The notes under the pieces were generated by a model that worked only from the letters and a program-made list of their open reading frames with translations, was not told where the DNA came from and did not search any database. A program made the translations under genes and the position numbers. A stretch of DNA of 64,000 nucleotides from Sunxiuqinia rutila (GTDB lineage Bacteria; Bacteroidota; Bacteroidia; Bacteroidales; Prolixibacteraceae): contig NZ_JBNGOT010000003.1 of NCBI RefSeq assembly GCF_050589705.1, positions 62,001 to 126,000 of the forward strand, written 5' to 3'. Positions 54,052 through 63,767 of this stretch are shown here, one piece after another. Position 1 is the stretch's first letter; every line of letters starts with the position of its first letter.

Positions 54052-55140
54052 ATGACAAAGGCAAAGAAAGTCAGTTTGGTTTTAGAAGACGGGACCAGGT
54101 TTGAGGGAAAATCTTTCGGATATGAACAGTCCATTGCCGGCGAAGTGGTTTTTTATACTGCTATGACCGGATACCCGGAAAGTTTAACAGATCCTTCATA
54201 TACCGGTCAGATTTTGGTTTCGACCTATCCAATGATTGGGAATTATGGTGTTCCAACAGATCTTTCGGATGAAGGCGTGCACGCTCACTACGAGTCACAC
54301 AAAATGCACATCAGCGGATTGATTATTTCGGACTACTCTTCGGAATACAGCCACTGGAATGCAAGCAAAAGCCTCGGTGACTGGTTAAAAGAATCAAAAG
54401 TTCCCGGACTGTATGGGATTGACACACGTGCACTAACCAAAGTGTTACGCGTGAAAGGATCGATGTTAGGAAAAATCGAGTTTGAAGAAGAGCCAATTGA
54501 TTTTTACGATCCAAACAAGGAAAACCTGGTAGCTGTTGCCAGTATAGAGAAAAAGGAAGTGTATGGCAATGGGGAACACAAAGTTGTTTTAATTGACTGT
54601 GGCGTAAAAAACAACATCATTCGCTGTTTACTCCAACGCAACACAACGGTCATTCGCGTTCCCTGGGATTACGATTTTTCGGAAGAAGAATTTGACGGGG
54701 TCTTCATTTCAAATGGCCCGGGCGACCCTGCCCGCTGCGACAAAACCGTTGAGACTATTAAAAAAGTAATGGCGACCGAAAAGCCCATCATGGGAATTTG
54801 CCTTGGGAACCAGCTGCTGGCCCGTGCTGCCGGTGCTGATACCTACAAACTGAAATTCGGACACCGAAGCCATAACCAACCGGTTTTACTTGCCGGAACT
54901 GACCGCTGTTTTATCACTTCGCAAAACCACGGCTATGTTATTGACCCCAACACTCTTCCTGAAGACTGGGAAAGCATGTTTGTCAATGTAAATGATAAAA
55001 CCAACGAGGGCATCCGACACAAAACAAAACCATTCTTCTCTACTCAGTTCCACCCGGAAGCTTCCAGTGGTCCGGTTGATACAGAATATTTGTTTGATGA
55101 GTTCATTCAAAACATTGTTGAATTTAAGCAGAAAGCCTAA
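54052..55140 (+). CDS. carA: Carbamoyl-phosphate synthase small (glutaminase) subunit
   Basis: This 362-residue protein has the N-terminal CarA domain (FEGKSFGYEQSIAGEVVFYTAMTGYPE) and a class I glutaminase with Cys250 (MGICLGNQLLA), His334 and Glu336 (TQFHPEAS), so the triad is complete. It supplies ammonia to CarB, whose gene begins 20 bases later. Divergent from argR; its leader carries a terminator. Confidence 0.97.
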   Translation: MTKAKKVSLVLEDGTRFEGKSFGYEQSIAGEVVFYTAMTGYPESLTDPSYTGQILVSTYPMIGNYGVPTDLSDEGVHAHYESHKMHISGLIISDYSSEYSHWNASKSLGDWLKESKVPGLYGIDTRALTKVLRVKGSMLGKIEFEEEPIDFYDPNKENLVAVASIEKKEVYGNGEHKVVLIDCGVKNNIIRCLLQRNTTVIRVPWDYDFSEEEFDGVFISNGPGDPARCDKTVETIKKVMATEKPIMGICLGNQLLARAAGADTYKLKFGHRSHNQPVLLAGTDRCFITSQNHGYVIDPNTLPEDWESMFVNVNDKTNEGIRHKTKPFFSTQFHPEASSGPVDTEYLFDEFIQNIVEFKQKA

Positions 55141-55160
55141 TTTTTATAACACAGCTTCAA

Positions 55161-58100
55161 ATGAGTAACCAAATAAATAAAAACATAAAAAAAGCAATCG
55201 TTCTGGGTTCAGGTGCACTGAAAATTGGTGAGGCCGGTGAGTTTGACTACTCCGGTTCACAAGCACTGAAAGCCTTGAAGGAAGAAGGCGTTGAAACCGT
55301 ACTGATCAACCCGAATATTGCTACAATCCAGACTTCGCAGGAAATTGCCGACAAGATTTACTTCTTACCGGTTACAGCCTTCTTTGTCGAGCAAGTAATC
55401 AAGAAGGAAAATCCGGATGGTATCCTGCTGGCCTTTGGTGGTCAAACAGCCCTGAACTGCGGGGTAGAACTATTCGAAAGCGGTGTTCTTGAAAAATACA
55501 ACATCGAGGTTGTTGGAACACCGGTCCAATCGATTATCGATACCGAAGACCGCCAGATTTTTGCCGGCAAACTAGCCGAAATTGATGTGTTTACTCCACG
55601 CAGTATTGCCTGTACTAACATGGCTGAAGCGCAGGATGCAGCAACAAAACTGGGCTACCCCATCATCATCCGCGCAGCTTACACCCTGGGTGGTTTAGGA
55701 AGCGGATTCTGCAAAAATGACCAGGAACTCAAAGACCTGGCCTCAAGTGCCTTTTCTTACTCGCCTCAAATTTTGGTTGAAGAATCGCTGAAAGGCTGGA
55801 AAGAGGTAGAATATGAAGTGGTACGTGACCAGTACGACAACTGTATTACGGTGTGTAACATGGAAAACTTCGATCCGCTGGGAATTCACACCGGAGAGAG
55901 TATTGTTGTTGCCCCTTCTCAAACATTGTCTAACAGAGAATACCACAAACTACGTGCAATCTCCATCAAAATCATTCGCCACATTGGCGTTATTGGAGAG
56001 TGTAACGTTCAGTTTGCCCTGGACCCATACTCTGAGGATTACCGTGTAATTGAAGTGAACGCACGACTTTCACGCTCTTCAGCCTTGGCATCAAAAGCAA
56101 CAGGTTATCCGCTGGCTTTTGTGGCTGCCAAACTTGGACTGGGTTATGGTTTGCACGAACTAAGCAACTCGGTAACCAAGGTTACTACAGCTTGTTTTGA
56201 GCCTGCTCTGGACTACGTCGTTTGTAAAATTCCTCGTTGGGATTTGAACAAGTTTAGTGGTGTTTCCAAAAACCTGGGCAGCTCGATGAAGTCTGTTGGT
56301 GAAATCATGTCTATCGGACGTAGCTTTGAAGAAGCCATTCAGAAGGGAATCCGCATGGTGGGCATCGGCATGCACGGTTTTGTGGGCAACAAAGAAGAAA
56401 TTACCATTGAGCAAATTGATGAAGAGTTGATTCATCCAACGGATCGACGGATTTTTGCCATCGCCGCCGCTTTTGCTCAAGGATACACCATTGAAGACAT
56501 TCATGAGAAAACAAAAATCGATCGCTGGTTTTTGCAGAAGCTTTATAAAATTCACAAGCTGAATGAAGAGCTCAAAGAAGTTAACAGCCTGCAGGATTTG
56601 AATAACGAGTTGTTGCTTCAGGTTAAACAAGCTGGCTTCTCCGACTTCCAGATCGCCCGTTTGGTGCTCGATGCCCCGAACAAAGAAATGACGGCGAAAC
56701 TGATTGAAGTTCGGGAACACCGGAAAGCGCATAACATTTTGCCTGTTGTCAAGCAAATTGACACGCTGGCCGGAGAGTATCCTGCGCAAACCAACTACCT
56801 GTACATGACCTACAATGGTACCGAACACGACATTGAGTTTCCGAAGGATAACAACTCTGTGATCGTTCTGGGTTCAGGTGCATACCGTATTGGTAGTTCA
56901 GTGGAATTTGACTGGTGTTCGGTAAATGCCATCAACACCATTCGCAAGGAAGGTTACCGCTCCATCATGATCAACTACAACCCTGAAACGGTGAGTACTG
57001 ATTATGACACTTGCGACCGCCTGTTCTTCGACGAATTGACTTTTGAGCGGGTGATGGATGTGATTGACCTGGAAAGCCCGAAAGGAGTAATTCTCTCAGT
57101 GGGTGGTCAGATCCCCAATAACCTGGCCATGAAACTGGCGGCTCAGGATGTGCCAATTCTGGGAACATCAGCACAAAAGATTGACAATGCGGAAGACCGC
57201 AAGAAATTCAGTTCGCTACTTGATGACCTGGGCATTGACCAGCCTCGCTGGAATGAGCTGACCAGTATTGACGACATCTACAAATTTGTGGATGAAGTGG
57301 GCTATCCGCTGCTTATCCGTCCTTCTTACGTTCTTTCGGGCGCTGCCATGAATGTGGTTTCAAACGAGGAGCAACTGGAACACTTCCTGCAGCTGGCAGC
57401 CGATGTTTCAAAAGAACACCCGGTAGTTGTGTCTGAATTTATTGAGCTGGCCAAGGAAATTGAGATTGACGCTGTGGCCGACAAAGGTGAAATGGTAGCT
57501 TACGCCATCTCGGAGCACGTGGAATTTGCGGGTGTTCACTCCGGTGATGCCACCATCGTTTTCCCACCACAAAAGCTTTATGTTGAAACCATTCGCCGGG
57601 TGAAGAAAATTTCACGCGAGATTGCCAAGGCGCTGAATATTTCAGGACCTTTCAACATGCAGTTTCTGGCTAAAGACAATGACATCAAAGTTATCGAATG
57701 TAACCTGCGTGCATCACGTAGTTTCCCATTCGTGTCGAAAGTCATGAAGATCAACCTGATTGAGATTGCGACTCAGGTGATGCTGGGAGTTCCTTATCAA
57801 AAGCCGGACAAATCGCTGTTTGAGCTGGAATACGTTGGTGTAAAAGCTCCTCAGTTCTCTTTTGCCCGTCTGTTGAATGCCGACCCTGTTTTAGGTGTTG
57901 ACATGTCATCAACCGGAGAGGTTGCTTGTATCGGCGAAAACTTCTACGAGGCCATTCTGAAATCAATGCTTTCGGTTGGTTACAAATTCCCTAAAAAGAA
58001 TATCCTGATTTCTTCCGGACCTGCCCGCTCGAAGCTGGAAATGCTGAACAGCGCCCGTATGCTGGTTGAACATGGCTACAATGTTTTTGCCACCGAAGGA

Positions 58101-58400
58101 ACACACCGCTTCCTGCGCGAAAACAAAGTAGAGTCAACCATGCTGCACTGGCCCGATGAGGAAGACCAACATCCGAACACGGTTGAATACCTTCGCGAAA
58201 AGAAAATTGACCTGGTTGTCAATATCCCTAAAAACTATACAAAACGTGAATTGAGTAATGGCTACAAAATCCGCCGGAACTCCATTGACTACAACGTGCC
58301 GTTGATCACCAACGCCCGTGTGGCCAGTGCTTTCATCTATGCCATTTGCAAGCATAAGCTGGAAGATATCACCATCAAACACTGGGGAGAATACAAATAG
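55161..58400 (+). CDS. carB: Carbamoyl-phosphate synthase large subunit
   Basis: This 1079-residue protein has the two homologous ATP-grasp halves (each opening with VLGSGAxxIG near residues 15 and 567: LGSGALKIGEAGEFDYSG and LGSGAYRIGSSVEFDW) and a C-terminal MGS-type allosteric domain (ARMLVEHGYNVFATEGTHRFL). It forms carbamoyl phosphate from bicarbonate, ammonia and two ATP for ArgF' and for pyrimidine synthesis. Length is normal for CarB. Confidence 0.98.
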   Translation: MSNQINKNIKKAIVLGSGALKIGEAGEFDYSGSQALKALKEEGVETVLINPNIATIQTSQEIADKIYFLPVTAFFVEQVIKKENPDGILLAFGGQTALNCGVELFESGVLEKYNIEVVGTPVQSIIDTEDRQIFAGKLAEIDVFTPRSIACTNMAEAQDAATKLGYPIIIRAAYTLGGLGSGFCKNDQELKDLASSAFSYSPQILVEESLKGWKEVEYEVVRDQYDNCITVCNMENFDPLGIHTGESIVVAPSQTLSNREYHKLRAISIKIIRHIGVIGECNVQFALDPYSEDYRVIEVNARLSRSSALASKATGYPLAFVAAKLGLGYGLHELSNSVTKVTTACFEPALDYVVCKIPRWDLNKFSGVSKNLGSSMKSVGEIMSIGRSFEEAIQKGIRMVGIGMHGFVGNKEEITIEQIDEELIHPTDRRIFAIAAAFAQGYTIEDIHEKTKIDRWFLQKLYKIHKLNEELKEVNSLQDLNNELLLQVKQAGFSDFQIARLVLDAPNKEMTAKLIEVREHRKAHNILPVVKQIDTLAGEYPAQTNYLYMTYNGTEHDIEFPKDNNSVIVLGSGAYRIGSSVEFDWCSVNAINTIRKEGYRSIMINYNPETVSTDYDTCDRLFFDELTFERVMDVIDLESPKGVILSVGGQIPNNLAMKLAAQDVPILGTSAQKIDNAEDRKKFSSLLDDLGIDQPRWNELTSIDDIYKFVDEVGYPLLIRPSYVLSGAAMNVVSNEEQLEHFLQLAADVSKEHPVVVSEFIELAKEIEIDAVADKGEMVAYAISEHVEFAGVHSGDATIVFPPQKLYVETIRRVKKISREIAKALNISGPFNMQFLAKDNDIKVIECNLRASRSFPFVSKVMKINLIEIATQVMLGVPYQKPDKSLFELEYVGVKAPQFSFARLLNADPVLGVDMSSTGEVACIGENFYEAILKSMLSVGYKFPKKNILISSGPARSKLEMLNSARMLVEHGYNVFATEGTHRFLRENKVESTMLHWPDEEDQHPNTVEYLREKKIDLVVNIPKNYTKRELSNGYKIRRNSIDYNVPLITNARVASAFIYAICKHKLEDITIKHWGEYK

Positions 58401-58422
58401 AAAATCGTAATTGATTACAATA

Positions 58423-58457
58423 AAAAGCCGGTTCAGTCAGATTGAACCGGCTTTTCT
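58423..58457. terminator. Bidirectional terminator between carB and the histidine kinase gene
   Basis: The perfect 13-bp stem AAAAGCCGGTTCA with TGAACCGGCTTTT has A residues on its left and T residues on its right, so it can end transcripts from both strands. Confidence 0.88.
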
Positions 58458-58512
58458 TATTTTATCAGGCTTGGACTTATGGAACTTCAACAGCCAGCAG
58501 GCTGGAGCTCAC

Positions 58513-59823
58513 TCAATCCTTACATGTCGGCAGTTTCATAAAAAAGGAAGACCCTTTCCCCAATTCACTCTCCACCCAAATGCGCCCGCCATGCTTTTCA
58601 ATAAACTCCTGACATACGGCCAAGCCAAGGCCGGTGCCAATTTCCTGCTCGGTCCCCAAAGTGGATTGATACTCCCCCGGTCGAAACAGCTTAGCGATTT
58701 TTTCGGGAGCAATTCCCACGCCATTGTCTCTGACCTCAATCACCACTTCTCCCAGCTCTCCGGGGCCATCTGATAAAATCTCAACCAAGCCATTTCGAGA
58801 GGTAAACTTGATGGCATTCGAGAGCAGATTCCGAAGTACCGTTAGCATCATATCACCATCGGCATACACCTTCAAATCTGCAAGTACCCGGTTCTGTAGT
58901 TGAATTTTCTTGATGTTTGCGGTTCCACGGAGTGTGTCACAGACTTTATCCACCAGTTCGGACAAACAAAGTGCCATGGGTTTAAATGAGGCCATTTTCT
59001 TTTGCATCATGGCCCAACTCAGCATATTTTCGAGCAAGCTATTGGCCTGAGAAGCCGCCAGATTAATTTCATTGGCGTAATCATTCAAGGTAGTCAGCTG
59101 ATGGTGTTCAGCCTCATCTGCTATCATTTCACTGAATCCAAGAATTGCTCCAAACTGGTTTTTAAGATCATGTGCAATAATGGATAAGATTTTGTCTTTG
59201 GCGGCATTCAGCGCTTTCAGGTTACCTTCACTTTCCTTCAGTGCTTGCTCTGCTCTCTTTTTTTCGGTATTGTCTTTCACATAAGCCAGTAGCCGTCGTT
59301 CTCCATTCAGGGTAATAAATTTGGTATTGATTTCTGTGGGGAAAATGGTACCATCCTTTTTTATGTTTTCACGTTCCAGGTAAACATCTCCTGTTTCCAT
59401 TTCATCGGGAATCACATCGGGCAAGAGCTTGCTGAATTCAGGGGGAACCAAATCCCTCAAGGATAGCTTTAGCATTTCCTCTTTGGTATACCCAAACATT
59501 TTATAGCCCTGCACATTGCATTCCAGTATATTTCCCCGTTCATCTTCAATGTAAATTCCATCCAGCGACTGATCAATTAAGGTTTGGTATTTCTTTTCAC
59601 TATCGCGCAGCTTCCGGGTTTGCTTAATATTGGCAATCAGCAACAGGCTAACCATTAAGCCTGCTATTCCGCCAAACAAAACAACCAATAGCGCTTCGTT
59701 CCAGCTCAAATGAGTTTCGGCCGTAAAAACATCATGAATCGCAAACAACAGGAGAAGCAGGACACTTCCCAGGCAAAACCCAATCAACATTTTTAGCACC
59801 AACGACAATCCCCCTGACCTCAT
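58513..59823 (-). CDS. PAS-domain sensor histidine kinase, orphan
   Basis: This 436-residue protein has two membrane helices (about 8-30 and 44-66) with almost no external loop, a PAS domain (about 73-190; DQSLDGIYIEDERGNILECN, FGYTKEEML) and a HisKA domain with phosphorylated His218 (SIIAHDLKNQFGAILGF). The ATPase domain has N box NLLSNAIKFT, G1 VRDNGVGIAP and G2 GTGLGLAVCQEF. The short external part suggests an internal or membrane signal. No response regulator gene is adjacent, so its partner is elsewhere. Confidence 0.93.
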   Translation of the reverse strand: MRSGGLSLVLKMLIGFCLGSVLLLLLFAIHDVFTAETHLSWNEALLVVLFGGIAGLMVSLLLIANIKQTRKLRDSEKKYQTLIDQSLDGIYIEDERGNILECNVQGYKMFGYTKEEMLKLSLRDLVPPEFSKLLPDVIPDEMETGDVYLERENIKKDGTIFPTEINTKFITLNGERRLLAYVKDNTEKKRAEQALKESEGNLKALNAAKDKILSIIAHDLKNQFGAILGFSEMIADEAEHHQLTTLNDYANEINLAASQANSLLENMLSWAMMQKKMASFKPMALCLSELVDKVCDTLRGTANIKKIQLQNRVLADLKVYADGDMMLTVLRNLLSNAIKFTSRNGLVEILSDGPGELGEVVIEVRDNGVGIAPEKIAKLFRPGEYQSTLGTEQEIGTGLGLAVCQEFIEKHGGRIWVESELGKGSSFFMKLPTCKD

Positions 59824-59970
59824 ATTTATTTTATTCAGTTACACCGCCAGCTAAAGAAGAAAAACAAAGCCGACAATTTTTTTACCATCTAGCAATTTAG
59901 AAAAAAATAAAGAAAAACATATGGCTAAAAGCGAAAGAACCGCTTTATAAAAGTCTGATCCAGAAAAAAA

Positions 59971-60008
59971 CAAAAAAAAATCCCGACAGCACGTATGTTG
60001 TCGGGATT
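59971..60008 (-). terminator. Intrinsic terminator of the DUF1015 gene
   Basis: On the minus strand AATCCCGACA pairs with TGTCGGGATT across a 10-base loop, followed by a run of T residues (A tract at 59972-59980 on the plus strand). Confidence 0.9.
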
Positions 60009-60029
60009 CCTATCGTTTTAAACCAATGC

Positions 60030-61280
60030 TCAATCCAATTTATGAATAACCAGTCCGGAACGCAATTTAGGTTCAAACCAGGTTGTTTTGGGCGGCATAA
60101 TATTACCACTGTCTGCAATAGCAATCAACTGTTGCATGGATACAGGATATAAGGCAAAAGCCACTGTCATTTCGCCACTGTCAACTCGTTTTTTGAGTTC
60201 ACCCAGTCCACGAATTCCACCAACAAAATCAATTCGGTTGGAGGTTCTCAAATCCTTAATATCCAGGATAGGCTCCAGCACCTGGTTCGACAAAATGGTT
60301 ACATCCAACACCCCAATCGGGTCTGAATCATCATACGTTCCGCTTTTAGCCGTCAACTTGTACCAGTTTTCATTCAGATACATACTCATTTCATGCAAGG
60401 CCGAAGGTCTGTAAATTTCAGTGCCCATTTTTTCAACCTCAAAACCTGTGCTCAATTGTTCCAGCAATTGCTCTTCGCTTAAGCCATTCAGGTCTTTCAC
60501 TACCCGGTTGTAATCAATAATCTGCAATTGATTATCCGGAAAATGAACAGCCATAAAATAATTGTATGACTCCTCGCCGGTATGGGAAGGGTTTTGCGCT
60601 TTTTTCTCCAGACCAATGCGAGCTGCTGCAGCCGTACGGTGGTGCCCGTCAGCCACATAAGTGGCAGGAACCTGTGTAGCAAACAACTCTTCAATTTGCT
60701 GGTTAACGCCGCTTTCGTTTACAACCCAAAACTGGTGTCCAAATCCATCTTCAGCCACAAAAGAGTAATCGGCCTCTTTGTTCTGAACAATCGACTCCAC
60801 AATCGCGTCAATCTCAGGAACGGCCTTATACGAAAAGAAAACCGGCTCAATATTGGCATTCAGGTACCGGGTCAGAATCATTCGATCCTCTTCTTTATCC
60901 GGACGTGTAAGCTCATGTTTTTTGATGATGCCGTTGTGGTAATCATCACAGGCTGCTGCACCCACAATTCCGTACTGGGTACGTCCATTCATGGTTTGTG
61001 CGTAGATGTAATACTTGTCATTTTCGTCCTGCTGAAGCCAGCCATTTTGCTGAAATTTCTCGAAATTTTCAACCGATTTGTTGTAGACCTCCTCAGAGTG
61101 GATGTCTGTTCCGGCCGGACAATCAATTTCAGCACGCGTAATGTGCAACAAGGAGTTTTCCTTCCCCTCAGCCATCCGTGCAGCTTCTTCTGAATTCATC
61201 ACATCGTAAGGCAAGCATGCCAAATCCTGAACAATCTCACGAGGCGGGCGAAGGCCTCTAAAAGGTTTTATTATAGCCAT
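60030..61280 (-). CDS. DUF1015 family protein, linked to serine synthesis
   Basis: This 416-residue protein is a full-length DUF1015 member: IIKPFRGLRPP and LPYDVMNSEEA at the start, RPDKEEDRMILTRYLNANIEPVFF in the middle. VADGHHRTAAAARIG (209-223) resembles the ParB/Srx-type nucleotide loop found in free-serine kinases such as SerK and SbnI; that link is inference. It is encoded downstream of serC and serA on the same strand, a linkage that I recall in other Bacteroidota, so a role in serine or phosphoserine metabolism is likely. Confidence 0.85.
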   Translation of the reverse strand: MAIIKPFRGLRPPREIVQDLACLPYDVMNSEEAARMAEGKENSLLHITRAEIDCPAGTDIHSEEVYNKSVENFEKFQQNGWLQQDENDKYYIYAQTMNGRTQYGIVGAAACDDYHNGIIKKHELTRPDKEEDRMILTRYLNANIEPVFFSYKAVPEIDAIVESIVQNKEADYSFVAEDGFGHQFWVVNESGVNQQIEELFATQVPATYVADGHHRTAAAARIGLEKKAQNPSHTGEESYNYFMAVHFPDNQLQIIDYNRVVKDLNGLSEEQLLEQLSTGFEVEKMGTEIYRPSALHEMSMYLNENWYKLTAKSGTYDDSDPIGVLDVTILSNQVLEPILDIKDLRTSNRIDFVGGIRGLGELKKRVDSGEMTVAFALYPVSMQQLIAIADSGNIMPPKTTWFEPKLRSGLVIHKLD

Positions 61281-61453
61281 CTTTAAAAATTTTCAAATTA
61301 ATATCGTAGAACATCAATTGTCAGCGAATTTACAATGGATATTCCACTTACACATCGCTCAATCTCAAAAATTAAGCGACTTTAAGTTATTGCTAAGCCA
61401 GACTATAGTCTTGTTGCAGCAAAACTGATAAGCCTGGCTCTTTTGGTCTTCGT

Positions 61454-62377
61454 TTAGTTTTTGTTCACCTGGAAGGTGTTATCTCCATTTTCCAGGTAAG
61501 CCACAATTTGTTCGGCAGCAGCTACTCCGGCATTCAGGTTGGCTTCAGCCGTTTGCGCTCCAATCTTTTTAGGACTAAAGAAATACCGTCCTTCAAACTC
61601 AGTTTTAAACTTGTCGGCACAGTCGGGTGTAATGTCCGAAAGGTACTTCGCATCTTTCCGGCTCGCCATAAATGCGCAAAGATCGTCTTCATTAACCACC
61701 TCTTTCCGGGCAGTGTTAATGATCAGTGCATTTTCCTTCAGGTGTTGCAACACCTCTTTACTCACTGATTTCAGATGCTCTCCGCGGGCTGGTACATGGA
61801 TGGATACAATGTCAGAGGCAGCATACAGTTCTTCCAGAGAACTTGTTACTTCCAGCCCTTCAGACGAAGCCTGAGCTTTGCTGTAGCGCGTAAATACTTT
61901 GACATTCATTCCCAGTCCGCGGGCAATGCGATGCACATTGCGTGCCACATAGCCATAGCCATGCAAACCAAGTGTGCGACCGCGAAGTTCGCCGCCAGAA
62001 GTTCCATCAAAAAAGTTACGGATTCCGTAAATGGCCAGTCCAATAGCCAATTCGGCCACGGCATTGGAGTTTTGTCCGGGCGTATTCATCACACAAATGC
62101 CTTTTTCTTTGGCATAAGCCGTGTCTACATTGTCGTAGCCAGCACCGGCACGCACTACAATTTTCAACTCCGAAGCCGCATCCAGCACTTGCTGGTCTAC
62201 TTTATCACTTCGAACAATCAACGCTTGCGCATCACTAACTGCGTCCAGCAGGGCTTGTTTGTCGGTATACTTTTCCAACAACTGAACCTGGTAACCTGCC
62301 TGTTGACAGACTTCACTGATCTGCGCAACCGCAGCCGGGGCAAACGGTTTTTCGGTTGCAATTAATACTTTCGTCAT
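61454..62377 (-). CDS. serA: D-3-phosphoglycerate dehydrogenase, short form
   Basis: This 307-residue 2-hydroxyacid dehydrogenase has no ACT domain, so no serine feedback domain. VRAGAGYDNVD, NTPGQNSNAVAELAIGL and the NAD loop LGLHGYGYVARN are present, and Arg224 in NTARKEVVNE is the substrate Arg. The usual catalytic His (PH-I-G-A) is Lys271 in SPKKIGAQTAEAN, and the Glu partner is not evident. Location next to serC supports SerA identity. It oxidises 3-phosphoglycerate to phosphohydroxypyruvate. Confidence 0.87.
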   Translation of the reverse strand: MTKVLIATEKPFAPAAVAQISEVCQQAGYQVQLLEKYTDKQALLDAVSDAQALIVRSDKVDQQVLDAASELKIVVRAGAGYDNVDTAYAKEKGICVMNTPGQNSNAVAELAIGLAIYGIRNFFDGTSGGELRGRTLGLHGYGYVARNVHRIARGLGMNVKVFTRYSKAQASSEGLEVTSSLEELYAASDIVSIHVPARGEHLKSVSKEVLQHLKENALIINTARKEVVNEDDLCAFMASRKDAKYLSDITPDCADKFKTEFEGRYFFSPKKIGAQTAEANLNAGVAAAEQIVAYLENGDNTFQVNKN

Positions 62378-62475
62378 TTTATTCCATGTTTAGGGTTAAA
62401 ATAAAATGTCATTGCAAGCCAAATCGAAGCAATCCCTTGATTGCTTTAGCCGTACCTCATGCTTTAAATGACTTT

Positions 62476-62509
62476 GAAAAAGTGGAAGGCAAACGACCGT
62501 TCACCTTCC
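62476..62509 (-). terminator. Probable partial terminator between serC and serA
   Basis: On the minus strand GGAAGGTGAAC pairs with GTTTGCCTTCC (with wobbles) across a 4-base loop, followed by ACTTTTTC. It lies 13 bases after serC and could reduce read-through into serA. Confidence 0.55.
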
Positions 62510-62522
62510 TATTTTAAAAGAA

Positions 62523-63599
62523 CTATTTTACATGCTTTTTCTCGAAGGCCTGCATGGCGTCAATCAAGGCCTGAATGCTTTCTTTAGGCATGGCATTGTA
62601 GATTGAAGCCCGGAAACCACCAACTGAGCGGTGTCCTTTAATTCCAGACATTCCTTGTGCGGTGGCAAAGTCGAAGAATTCTTTTTCCAACGCTTCGTAG
62701 CCATCATTCATGATGAAGCAAACATTCATTAATGAACGGTCTTCTTTATTCAATACCGTTCCTTTAAATAAAGGATTGCGGTCAATTTCATCATAAAGAA
62801 GGGCAGCCTTTTCTTCGTTAATTTTTTCCATAGCTGCAATGCCGCCATTGTCTTTCAACCACTTCAGGGTTTGCAAGGCTGCGTAAATTGGTACTACCGG
62901 AGGCGTGTTAAACATGGAGCCCCCATCAATATGTGTTTGATAGTTCAACATGGTTGGAATTGGGCGGTCTACTTTTCCAAGCAATTCATTTTTAACAATA
63001 ACGAAAGCCACCCCTGCCGGAGCCAGGTTTTTCTGGGCACCACCGTAAATGATTCCATATTTTGAAACGTCAATCTGACGAGAGAAAATATCGGACGACA
63101 TGTCGCAGATAACCGGAATATCCAAATCAAAATCCTTGCGAATTTGCGTTCCGTAAATGGTGTTGTTTGATGTGAAGTGGAAGTAATCAGCATCCGCCGG
63201 AATTTCAAAATCTTTCGGAATGTAGTTGTAAACCGTATCTTTTGAAGAAGCTACTTCAACCACCTCTCCAAAGAATTTTGCTTCTTTGATGGCTTTAGCC
63301 GACCAGGCTCCTGTATTCAGGTAAGCCGCCTTGCTTTTCATCAGGTTGTAAGGCACCATGCAAAACTGCATTGAAGCACCACCACCAAGAAACAAGACCG
63401 AATAGTCTTCAGGAATATTCAACAGTTCACGAAACAAAGCCTGCGCTTCATCCATTACGGCAATGAACTCTTTCCCACGATGCGATACTTCCATCACAGA
63501 AAGATTGGTTCCTGCAAAGTCTTTAATGGCTTCAGCTGTCTTCTCAATAGTAAATTGTGGTAAAATTGAAGGTCCGGCTGAAAAATTATGCTTCTTCAT
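62523..63599 (-). CDS. serC: Phosphoserine aminotransferase
   Basis: This 358-residue class V PLP aminotransferase begins HNFSAGPSILP, the SerC hallmark. FLGGGASMQFCMVPYNLM binds cofactor phosphate, Lys190 in YGGAQKNLAPAG is the PLP lysine, and GHRSVGGFRASIYNAMP closes the protein. It converts phosphohydroxypyruvate to phosphoserine. It leads the serC-serA-DUF1015 gene group; no serB phosphatase gene is in the window. Confidence 0.97.
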   Translation of the reverse strand: MKKHNFSAGPSILPQFTIEKTAEAIKDFAGTNLSVMEVSHRGKEFIAVMDEAQALFRELLNIPEDYSVLFLGGGASMQFCMVPYNLMKSKAAYLNTGAWSAKAIKEAKFFGEVVEVASSKDTVYNYIPKDFEIPADADYFHFTSNNTIYGTQIRKDFDLDIPVICDMSSDIFSRQIDVSKYGIIYGGAQKNLAPAGVAFVIVKNELLGKVDRPIPTMLNYQTHIDGGSMFNTPPVVPIYAALQTLKWLKDNGGIAAMEKINEEKAALLYDEIDRNPLFKGTVLNKEDRSLMNVCFIMNDGYEALEKEFFDFATAQGMSGIKGHRSVGGFRASIYNAMPKESIQALIDAMQAFEKKHVK

Positions 63600-63767
63600 A
63601 TTGGGTCTATTTTAAAAGGGTTTAAATTATATTTTGTTTTTAAAATTACGTATTCCTATCAAATTAACGGAAAATTGTCTGCCGGATATCTGAGAAAAAT
63701 CAGTCCACCTGCTTCAAATACAGGTTATAAAACATTATTATTTAAGACACTGACTTCCCTGCTGATA

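Noticed and set aside
61396..61440. AGCCAG/CTGGCT stem after serA
   Set aside because: Short stem, large loop and no T tract on the transcribed strand, so not a credible terminator.
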